In this document: positions 39,001 to 51,000 of the stretch, piece after piece
Numbering within the stretch: position 1 is the stretch's first letter
How the letters are laid out: each line of letters opens with the position of its first letter
Source of the DNA: Hepsetus odoe
Taxonomy: Eukaryota; Chordata; Actinopteri; Characiformes; Hepsetidae
DNA: 64,000 nucleotides
Direction: 5' to 3'
Assembly (NCBI GenBank): GCA_017165825.1
Contig: CM029386.1
Span: 3,134,950 to 3,198,949 of the forward strand
Position numbers and translations under genes: made by a program
The notes under the pieces: model-generated
Told to the model about the DNA's origin: nothing
Seen by the model: only the letters and a program-made list of their open reading frames with translations
The model's database searches: none

Positions 39001-42000
39001 TGGTTCTCTGTGCGCTTTGCTGTGTTTGGAATGACAGCTAGTCACTTTCATTTTCACTAGATGAGCCTTAAATGACAACATCAACTCATGATCTTCATGG
39101 ACACTTAAAGTTTACTGTCACTAGACAACACCCCAGGGTTACAACAATGATGTTTTTCGAGGCAGACCTTTAGGAATGCCTATGTAGGTTAATGTCGACT
39201 GCCTTGTGAATCCTAAAGAGTCTTACTGAAAAAACTGAGCAAGGTACCACCCCCATCACTGCTCCCCCGGGTGCTGGATATGGCTGCCCACTGCTGCACG
39301 GTGTGTGTAGGTTAAATGCAGGGAAGCATTTTGTTGTGTTTCTCAGGTATCCCAGGTGGTTGCTATGTTCCCTGTTAAGGTTGCTTACATGTTGCATTCC
39401 AGAAAGGTGGCTGTGGTCTTTGCTTTGTGGTTGAAGTGTTTTTTTCAAAGTTGCTAAGATGCTGATTGTTGATTATAACAGTGTTCCAATTTCTTTTCCA
39501 GTTTTGCACTGGTATCCCAGTTGGTGGGATGCTTTAGTAAATGTGTGTATAATTTGTCTTATTTTTTTATTTCTTTACGGAAAGCAAAGTGAATTCTGTT
39601 AAACTGGTAGTGAATTATATGGTAATAAAATTGACCAAAATTACCAAATCATAAGCAAGAGACATGCATCATTAGAAATACAAACAATTTTAGAATCATT
39701 TCTGGGCAAAAGATGGGGCAAAAGCAGATAAACATACCAGTGAGGTTCTTCAGGCCTAGCTGACGGAGTCCAAAGTAGCTATCCCGTCTGTAGTTGAGGA
39801 AGATGGCCAGAGCATAGCGGCCTTCATATAGTTTGGTGCCACGGATGATCCGCAGATTCTCCAGAGGCAGGTAGTCGAACTGGTTCAGAGCCACCAGAAC
39901 GTAACCAGTCACCTCCCGGATTGACTGCAGAAACACAACAGGAACAAGAAATTCCAGTTACAAGAAATGTATGAATTTGTTACTCAACAAGTAACTTTTG
40001 TAAACCAAAATCTATTTAATGCAACAGTACTTCCGCAAAGCAAAGCCTTAAAAAAAATCTACACTCTTGAAGCTACTTTTAGGAAAATAAGAAAATATTA
40101 CAAATGCTTCAAGATAGTGTAAATGTGACTGGTAATCAATGTTGTGTAGCCTGTAGTGGCACATTATTCAGATAAAGTCTTTTGTCATGTGTCTTTAGTG
40201 TCTGATGTTCACTTTGTGTTTTAACTCCTTTGTGATGTAACAATAAAAAGCGACGGCTGTGATCTGAACACAAAGATGGACGTGAAGGGTTCATGTGTGG
40301 CAGTGGACAGAGGGTGTTGTTCCTGCGGTGAAACACAAAGGCAAAATGGTGATGCTCTGGGGGGAACAGGAGCAGTTGTAGCCAGTGCAAGCAGTCATGG
40401 CTGTGGAAGGGAACACTGGAGGGCCAACCATGGAAGGGGACACTGGAGTCAGAGCTAACCGGGGGAGTTTCGAACTGTTTTGGGCCACTGCAGGAGCCAG
40501 CAACAGGCACAACTCCTGGGGAGAACTGCCAGTTTAACTCCAGGACAGCAAATAAGATTTCAGCCAGCTAGTCAAGAATCTTCGAGCCCTCCTGCAGGTC
40601 AGCATCATCTCCTCTCCACAGCCACCCTAATACTACCCCAGAAATAGGTCATGAACCAAATCCTGACTCACTACATCCATTGCACAGTCAGTCATTCTGT
40701 CCCCTTTGTGTTGGGACATGCAGAGTCAGGATAATGGAAAGAGTTTTTATTTAATATAAAAGTGTTCAAGTATAACACACAACCATAAACCAAACTCCGT
40801 ACTCACACATAAGATGAACACAAGCTATAACAATACAAAAAACAAACAATGGCCGAAGACTTTGCCCTGACTCACTGGGATCTGTATAACGAGGCACCCC
40901 TGGCAACATTACAAGTTGTCCAATCAGGGCAGAGCGCTGTGGAAACATGACAGAAGTGAAGATAAGCCTAAAGATGTATATGTTTCATGTCCCAGGGTAG
41001 TTTTGTTGAATGTATGTCCAAAAAAAAAAGTTGAACAAAAAAAGTTCCAGGCACTAATTATTGATTCCGTCATGGTACTACAGTGGATAACAGACAGAAA
41101 CTACAGTTCCTTATGTCCTCTTCTGACACCACACACAATGCAAGGAGAAATTACACGCCATGGCATGTAATTACCCAGATTACACCTCCCAGTTTCTCCG
41201 ATTTTTTTAAATGAGAGGTGGTTGGGTGTCAAATCACGGGGAAAATAATCTCGGGTTGCGTGGCTTTGTCGGCATAATGAACGAGCGTAATTGGCAGGTG
41301 GCGTTTCTGCGGAGGAGCAGCTGATAATAGGCCTGAAAGACAAGAGCAATGCATAAACCTCTTCAGTGAACTTAAGCTGAAGAATACCTGCCACGGCAGC
41401 TCCGAATCAAGGCGACAGCGACTTGGAAAACAATAGTGAGTGTTGTATGAAAATGCCACTGCCACCACCACAGCAGTGGCCTAGTGGTTAGGGAGTTGAC
41501 AACAGGAATGGAGGATTGTGGGTTCAAACCCTTTACCAGTAGGTTGCCCTTAGGTATCCTTGAGCAAGGTACCTTCCCCGTCACTGCTCCCTGAGTGCTT
41601 TTATAGCTGCCCCCTGCAGAGTTTGTGTGCATGGGTTAAATGCAGAGGTCCAGACTCATTTTGGTTCCCTGTGTGCTGTGCTGTGCTGTGTGTTCTCACA
41701 ATGACAAGAACAGTCAATTCATTTAAATTAAAAATAAAGAACAGAAGGGTTTTGGTTTGATTCCCAAACTCCTGTAGAAAGGATCCAGCATATATGTACA
41801 GTGCCTTGCAAAAGTATTCACCCCCCTTGGCTTTTTACCTATTTTGTTACATTCCAACCTGTAATTTAAATGTTTCTTAATTTTATTTTATGATGGATCT
41901 GCACAAATTAGACTAAATTGGTGAAGTGAAATGAGAAAAAAAAAAAAATTAAATAATAAAAAATAATAACTGAAAATTGGCATGTGCATATGTATTCATT

Positions 42001-45000
42001 ACCATGAAGCCCCTAAAAGGTCCTGGTGCAACCAATTACCTTCAAAAGTCACATAATTAGTGAAATGAAGTCTATCTGTGTGCAATCTAAGTGTCACATG
42101 ATCTGTCAGTATAAACACACCTTTTCTGAACAGCCCCAGAGGCTGCAACACCACTAAGCCAGAGGCATCACACCATGAAGACCAAGGAGCTCCAGACAAG
42201 TCAGGGACAAAGTTGTTGAGAAGTACAAGTCAGGGTTGGTTTATAAAAACATATCCAAATATTTGATGATCCCCCAGAGCACCATCAAATCCATCATCTT
42301 CAAACGAAAAAAACATGGTACCACAACAAACCTGCTAAGAGAGAGCCACCACAGAGAACACTAAAACTCACAGAGAGGCATCACAGAGACCAAAGGTAAC
42401 CCTGAAGGAGTTGCAGAGTTCCACAGCAGAGACTGGAGTATCTGTCCATAGGACCACAATAAGCTGTACATTCCATAGAGCTGGGCTTTATGGAAGAGTG
42501 GCCAGGAAAAAAGCCATTACTTAATGTTAAAAATAAGAAGGCACATTTTGAGTTTCCCAAAAGGCATGTGGGTGACTCCCCAAATGTATGGAGGAAGGTG
42601 CTCTGGTCAGGTAAGACTAAAATTGAACTTTTCAGCCACCAAGGAAAATGCTATAAATGGCTCAAACGTAATACATCCCATCACCCCAAGAACACCCTCG
42701 CCACAGTGAAACATGGTGGTGGCAGCATCATGCTTTGGGGAAATTTTTCAGCAGCAGGGACTGGGAAACTGGTCCAAGTTGAGGGAAAGATGGATGATGC
42801 TAAATACAGGGATATTCTTGAGCAAAATCTGTGTCAGTCTGCCTGTGATTGGAGACTGGGACAGAGGTTTATCTTCCAGCAGGACAATGACCCAAAGCAT
42901 ACTGTTAAAGCAACAGTTGGGTAGTTTAACGGGAAACATTGAAATGTGTTGGAATGGCCTAGTCAAAATCCAGACCTCAATCCAATTGAGAATCTGTGGT
43001 CAGACTTGAAGATTGCTGTTCACAAGCGAAAACTATCCAATATGAAGGAGCTTGAGAAGTCGTGCCTTGAGGAAAGGGCAAAAATCCTAATGGCAAGATG
43101 TGGCAAGCTCAAAGAGACTTATCCAAAGCGACTTGCAGCTGTAATTGCCACCAAAGGTGGAGCTACAAAGCACTGACGCTGAAGTTTTCTGTTATTTTGT
43201 TCTATTTGTTGTTTGCTTCACAATAAAAAAAAATAAATTTTCAAAGTTGCAGGCATGTTCTGTAAATAAAATGATGCAAACTCAATCCATTTTAATTCCA
43301 GGTTGTGAGACACCAATTTTTTTTTTTTTTTTTGAAGGTTTTGCTTTGGGGAGGTACTGTTGCATTAAATAGATTTTGGTTTGCAAAAGTTACTTGTTGA
43401 GTAACAAATCCATTAAAAATGCCAATGGGGGTGAATACTTTTGCAAGGCACTGTATGTACCTTAACATCTTTAGATGCACTTTACCCTGAAATCCTCAAT
43501 CCCAACCCTATTTATCATTGGTCATAGACCAGACAATACTTGTGAGGTCATTCGCATCCGTTTGTTCAGAAACTGGCCATTGATGTTCTAGTTTTGACAA
43601 AGACAAACCTCAATGGATGGGCTGCCATCTCCAATAAAATGGGTCATGAGTGTTGCCTGATCATTACATTTTCTCAAGAGAAGGACATCTAAATGGTAGA
43701 CGTGAATTAAAAGACTCATTGTTCAGAGTCATTAGCAGACTAGTCTAGGATCTCTTCAGGAAAACGTGAACAAAAAGAGAAACAGATCACAATGTTTCCT
43801 GCTGTATTGCACACATATTTTCATGTCTTTTTCCTTCCTCGGGTTCTGTATTCATACAGTGAGCCTCTTCTCCTTCTTTGGCTTCACTGAGATATTCCCC
43901 GGAGAGAGTCAGCCTTGTGCATTTCTCTTCAGTCAGCTATAAAGGATGTACCCTCAAATGCATATATTGTAAAGAACATGAGCAAATTCAACCTGACTAT
44001 CTGCAAATGGAGTCCCATTTCAATGCAAACTGAATACATTCCCGAAATTTGCAATAAAGTAAACCACAAGACGGGAGCTGAAAGCTGCATGAGAGAATTC
44101 TGGGAATTAAACTCTTTCGACATTTCCAGTGCAAAATAAAATACTACTATTGGTGAAAAAAGGAAAAAGCTGTTGGGAATTGTTTAAAAGAAGTGAATGT
44201 TGCAGTCAGAGCTCTAAAATTTATGCTGAAAAAGAAAACTGAGGGGTCTTTTCTTGTGTTAAACTTGGCAGTCTAGTTTCTAGAAATGTAGGCCAAAGTG
44301 AGCACAACTCAAGAGAACCAAGAGATGATGCAGAAGCACTATATACCAAGAGTCAACAGGACAACCACCATAAGAGCAAGAAGGAAGAACCCCAGAGAAG
44401 AACCAGCAATGTTCCTGAGGAGCATAAAGAGACCAATTTAGAGGAACCAAGACTCAAGGGGGAAACTCCTGAAGAGCACAAGTAAGACCAACTTACAAGA
44501 AACAAGACTAAAAGGAAAACTCCTGAAGAGCATGAGGAAGATCAGATTAGAGGAACAAGGACTCAAAAGGAAAAAACCCAAAGTGAATAAGGAAGAACCA
44601 CTGAGAAGAACTAAGACTCAAAAGAAAATCTCCTGAAGAGCATAGGAGACCAACTTAGAGGAGCTTACTTATAGTAATACCCTCAGTCATCAAGAGGGGG
44701 AACCACTGAGAAGACACTACAGGAAAATTTTCCTAAGATCATGAGGAAAAACCACTGAGAAGAACCAAGACTCAAGTTGAAAACTCTTGAAGAGCATAAG
44801 GAGGAACCAAGACTCAAAAGGAGAAAAAAAGCCCTGAGACTTCCTAAGGGGAGTCAAGACTAAGAAGGGAAAGTTTCCCAAGAGTGCAAGGAAGAACCAG
44901 TAAGATGAACCAACATCTTAGAGGAAACGCTGCCTAAATGAATGAAGAGGAACAACTGTGAGGAACTAAGACTGAAAGGATCCTTAAGAGCATAATAAAA

Positions 45001-48000
45001 ACCAATCCAGGAACATGAATAATCGAGCTCCCACAGGTGTAGCTCTGAGAAGCTGAGCGGCTTTAACTGACTTACTGTCCTGTTCACCTCTCTGTTTATG
45101 AGGAAAGAAGGGATGGGAACCTTTGGCCAAAGTACATTTGTATGAGGTTGAACCAGGGAACAGACGTCAAAGGCAACATGGGTTCCGCGGTATCTCCCTG
45201 TTCAGAGGTTCGCCAGCCAATGTTTTATCGTCTGTATCATTCCTCAGCGTATGTGGGCACAGCGGAGCAAGTGAGGGAGGGAGGCAGGGACCCCGTCTGC
45301 ATCCCAATCACAGAGAAAACAATATAAATGTCATTGTCGCTGTTTAACACAATCTGTTTGTTCCACCCCATGTGGCAAGCGGCACGACGCTGTGCATATT
45401 TGCTTGAAACCAGCTGTCAGGGAGAGATATTAAAAATCCACAGAGGGAAACCATTTGAAGAGGCTCATAAATTAAGTACTGTTGAATACTCAGTTTTAAT
45501 GGCAACTAGACATGAAAAAGTTTGGGCCAACTATGCCAAAAGCCCTGACTTTATTTGGGTATAGTCGTGATGCCCAAAGTGACCTCAGCGCGAGGCAGGG
45601 TGGGTGCTTGCAAACAATACAAAACATCAGTGCAAAAGGACATGAGACCAAAAGACCAAGCATGGCAAGCATTGGATAGTGGAGAGGCAATACCATAGTA
45701 CCAATGCCAATTGTACCAGTTGTCAAAGGTCTTGCTTTCCAAATTAAAACACTCCTCGGTGGGTTTCCAAACAATGCAAAATGCAAATGCAAGGGCACTC
45801 AAGAACAAAATTCAGAGAGTGGACACCAGAAAAAGAGGCAAAATGATGCAACTCAATAGACTTGTCCTAAAGGAAGTTAGCATTTATGCATTTTACTTGC
45901 TAACAGCTAATGCCATGAGGTGATGCTGTTCAGAGAGACAACTGTGGGCGTTGGTGGTCTAGAGGTTGGTGGTCTAGATCCTGTGGAGGCTGCAGGTTGG
46001 AATCCCAGCACCACCATCAATCATTGGGATCCTGAGCAAAACCCTTAACCTCAAGTTGCTCCAGGGACACTGTCTTTATAACCAGGAAATGGAAGCTGTT
46101 CTGTAAACTGTTAGTGATGGGGATAATACCTTGCTCAAGGGTGCCTCAGGGCAACCTACTACGCCAGGATTTCTGATCCTAGGCTCTAGTCCTTAACCAC
46201 TAGACAACCGCTGCCAAACCTCCTACCACTAGACCACAACCAAAACCCCAGTTCCTCTCTACTGGTAGATTTTGATCAAGTGAGAAGGAGGAAAAAAATG
46301 AGTGCTGCAGAGATATACTGAGCAGAATCTCCCCAGCTGGAGATCTAATGGGTTGAGCCGCAGACAGTCTCCTTTCATCAGGGTGACCTTGATTAATGGC
46401 CAGCCTGATATCTGATTAAAACTCAATTATAATCACGCAACTGGATTTTATGTGGGCACGGGCAGCGGAGAGGCCGGGTGTCATAAATTTTTCAACGGCA
46501 ACCTCACAGAAGTGAATCCATCGAGGTGAATGTGAATAAAAAGGAGTAGAGATCCTCGAGAAGGTAAGAGCATGTGGAGAAGAATACAATAAACATGTTT
46601 CCATTTCCACTGTTTAAACGCTAGCTGCTCGTGAATAAATAAAAATGGCTACAAAATACTGATAAGGTCAAAAAAAGCTGGAAGTTCATTAAACATCTTC
46701 GTTTAGACACAGTTTATGTCATAACAGTTATGTTACATTAATGTAAGGTCATGATATCATTTGAAGCAGGAGAATGATTGCTTATGGCAAGATAGCAACG
46801 TCGCATCGATGGATGAAATCTGTTATAACAGCTTATGACAGTGTAATAACAACGTTATAAAGTCCGGCTCTGGTAAAGTAGTCCCAATTAGTCTTTAGAA
46901 TTTAAGAGGCGTGTTTTAGGACCTCAAAAAATGTAAATGTCAGTATAAAATACTGAATTCTACATAATAAAGCATTTATTATCCCAAAATTAAAAAACCT
47001 AAATTCAGTTAAAATCAAGGGATCACGATGCCTGGGTGCATTTAATGGGCAAAAAGTGAAAGAATTTAAGCCAAACTTGCTTAAATGGCTCATTTTGGTG
47101 ATTTTCTGAACCAAACATAGAATTATTTCTTTTGATTTATGTTTTCAAAATTAATTTCTGAGTAGGGTTTGATTCCAAGGTGGGACGGTCCCAGTCTGTA
47201 TGGAGTGGACTTCTTGTCCCCGTGTCTGTTTGCATTTTCTCCCACCATCCAAAGACCTGCACGTCCAGTGAGTGCTGGAAAAGACTCCACCCATGACACT
47301 AATCAGGACAAGTGGCTCAGAAAATGAGTGAGCAAGGGAGTTGGGCTGATCCGTAAAAAAAAGAAAAAAAAAAAGTGTGGACAAAGTGAAGAGGAGCGAC
47401 GAGGACAGTAGGTCTGTCCTCTCTGAGCATCTTATCAATTTTTGATGTCCCCAGTTCTCATCCCTCTCTAAATGATTCAAACTTCTCTCCACTTTAAAGC
47501 AACAAGTGCGGTATTGTTGGTGCTCTTCTCCTCCTTCTGTCGTTTCATCTCCAAGAGAAAGCATGCGATCAAAGAACCGAGAGCAGGCGCGGGACCGGAG
47601 TCGACCACGTGATTGCTAAGTCTCATAGTGCAATGGAGAAAGGGCCTGAACCAGCGATGTGAAGAAGAAAATGCAACAGAAGGATTTTTATTCCCCATGA
47701 AACCATCCAGCATCACAAATGGGTTTTACTGATTTACAGTAAAGAACTTTTTAATTTTCCTCTAAAGTCACCACTTCAGAGGACATGAAAAGCCTAATTA
47801 GGAAATCATCGCAACCTTTTCAAGTCTAACAATGACGTTCCAAGACAGGAATCACTTTTTTTTCTGGAACATAATTACACTCTGAGTCACTTGTTTAGCC
47901 TCCTCTTGTACCATCTTCCAGCAAAGATGTTTAGATTTGAAGTGATTGCTTAAATTAAATTAGAACCAACACATATTGAGATGCAAACATGAAGCAAAAT

Positions 48001-51000
48001 TGAAATGTCGGTTTCACAGTGTTTACTGAACTTTTCATTGAGAAAGCAACGTTTTAATTATATATTGTTCTAGTTTTAGTGTTTTTTAATGTTAAACAAT
48101 TAATGGTCATGCAAATCAAACAACTTTAGGGTAGCGATATTTTAGTTTTTTATTTTTCCACCTTGATATTACATCATAAAACACAATTGTAATCCATGTA
48201 ATGAAGCAGATATTTTATTTATTGTTAATAATAAGCTTTTCCATGAATTGCTTAACTAATTTCCAGTATTAATATGTAATAATATAATTAGTTAGAAATT
48301 CAAGTCAACTGCAATTTTTGATATTAGACCCAACCAGGAAGTGAATGGACTGGTCTAAAATGCTCCTTATAAAAACAGTGGGATGCAAATGTACCAACTT
48401 GGACTGAGGCAGTCGTTGTAGAATTAGATGTGCTAGATGAAAAGTTGATATGGACATCTCACTGCTATACATCTTCAGAAGTCAACCCTCTGTTCCTGCT
48501 ACATATGGGTCAGAGTTTGAAGACACCGTCTTCCTACAAAAAGCCTTTCGTCTGGTCTTCTGTAAACCAGATTCCAAATGAATCCTGAATCCCAAGCCAC
48601 TCTTTAGTCAAAGCAAGAGCAGAACCTCTTTTGCCGCAAGGGCGAGGCATGCAAAGGGACATTAGAGGATACTTGAAGATGAAAGCCACTTTGATATCAT
48701 AACACAGGCAGCACTATCAAAAGGATGGATATTCACAAAAGGTTTGAGGGAGGTTGTGTAAAGTCGTGGATGGGAGAAATTATAGCAGCTAGTAAGAAAC
48801 GTAAGGGAGTATGAAAACACAAGCCAATGGGCTGGCACCCTCCAGTCAAAACAAGTAACTAGTGTAGAGGATCCATCTTTCTTTTTCTCCATGCACTCTG
48901 TGTTGAGAGCAGTCAATGAGGGAAAGTAAAAGGTAGGTGTTTCTATTAAAGTGGTAAGAGCTTTGAGTATATTTTATACCATTTGCCTCCTGCTCTTTAT
49001 GGCACTGCTTCTTGTATAAAACATGCCTCCAATTGTTAAATGTGATGTTTAACTACTAAAAATGTAGTAATTGTATTTTTTGAAACCCTTTTCTTAGCAG
49101 CTATAAAATGCAAGGTTAGATCCAAGCTTTAATTTTGATTTTAGATTAACTTTAATATTGATTTATCATATTATTTTCTTCTTCTTCTTTCAGCCCATTT
49201 TGGTGTCACCACAGTGGATCATCCGTTTCCGTTTCTTCCTGTCCTCTGCATCTTCCTCTTTCACACCGATCCTCTGCATGTCCTCTCTCACCACATCCAT
49301 ATACCTCCTCTTTGGTCTTCCTCTTTTCCTCTTTCCTGGCAGCTCCGTCTTCAACATCCTTCTTCCAATATTATCCTCTTCTCTCCTCTGGACATGTCCA
49401 AACCAACGCAACCTTGCTTCTATAACTTTGTCTCTATAACTTGAGCTGTCCTTCTAATATACTCATTTCTAATCCTGTTCATCCTCGTCACATCCAATGA
49501 AAATCTCAGCGTCTTTGACCTTCTCAGCAAATCTGATTATCAACTAATTAGTAAAAATGTTAATTATTGCTTGAGCAACATAATCCATCTCAACCTCACA
49601 TTATGACTTGTGGATGTGGTTTAGGACACCAGTCATTTTCAGTCAGTCATTTTCTGCCGCTTGTCCCAAGCGGGGTCGCGGGGGAGTGCAGGAGTACAAC
49701 CCAGCTCACACAGGGCGAAGGATGGGGGACACACCCTGGACAGGTCGCCAGCCCATCACAGGGAGGAGCATGACAGAGACGGTACCTTGCTCAAGGGTAC
49801 CTCAGGGCAACCTACAGGGAAGGGGTTTGAACCCCCGATCCTCCGGCCAACGCCCTAACCGCTAGGCCATCGCTGCCCCGGTTTAGGACACAATATGATT
49901 TAAAGGAGGAGGCTTTAGGACAAGAGTTGTGAACATACACCAAGAAGAACTTTTCCAACCATTTAACCAGTTAAAGAGTGTTCATGGTTCTACAATAATT
50001 GGTTTACTAAAGAACCCAAGAAAAACTGTGGTGGTGGTCTAGTGGTAGGATACTTGCCTATGGACCTATGGCTCAAGAGGTCCCAGGTTCGAATCCCACC
50101 TCTAGCACTACCACCACTGGGTCCCTGAGCAAGACCCTTAACCCTGAATTGCTCCAGGGGGACTGTCCCTGTAATTAGGACATGGAAATCACTCTGGATA
50201 AGAGCGTCTGCTAAATGCCATAAATGTAAATGTAAATGTGTCTTTTCTAACTCAGAAGGTCATTAGTAAGCTGCATAATAAGCCAAGAACAGCAAAACTC
50301 AAGGGTGGTCTTCAATAATCAAAGAAAAACAAATAATAACATATCTGGTTGATAGTTTGGTGTATTTTTAGAACCAGCCATCTATCATCAGTCATCTAAA
50401 CCTGGAAGGAGGTGCTGAAGACTATCCCAGCCCTCACTGAACAAAAGGCAGAGCTCCATATATCTTATAGCTCTAGAATAGTATATATTATGTATAATTA
50501 CGCATTTAACTGCACAACTGATCAGTCCCCCTTATGCCAATAATCACTGGTCAGTTTCTGACATCAGTTCCCGATGTTTAGATAATGGCCAATTCCAAGC
50601 ATTGAAGTGACCCTTGGTGGTGGCATGATGTGGTGCCTGGATGTTTCTATGGATCCCTGCTAGGCTGAAGGTGGTCCTGAAACTGAGGACTGAGAAAATG
50701 CAAGCTGCAATAAATTAACACCAGCAAGGTGGAGGGTTTCTAAAAATGTTGCCAGGAAGTATATAACAAAATAATCCTGCCTACCAGGGTGTTTAATATG
50801 CCTGCCATATGGCTAACTGTTGTGTTAACAGTACTGCAGCTAATGGAAATGCTGATGGTTTCTATTTTGAAAATGATAATGCTGTCATTAGCATCGCAGG
50901 CTGGGATATAAACAAGAAAAAGAGGTTTAATGTGAGGGTCACAGTGACAGGATAGTGCATTAAAAGGGTTCTCTTGTTTCCAATGCTTGCTTTGTTCCCT

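Larger units (their letters stand above)
49529..50335 (+). repeat. local duplication, copy 1 (carries SINE insertions)
   Basis: Non-LINE sequence here (gattatcaactaattagtaa; gacaagagttgtgaacatac; ggttctacaataattggttt) matches 54119-54415 in the same order and orientation. The match is interrupted by two SINE insertions at 49630-49879 and 50028-50239. Confidence 0.88.
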
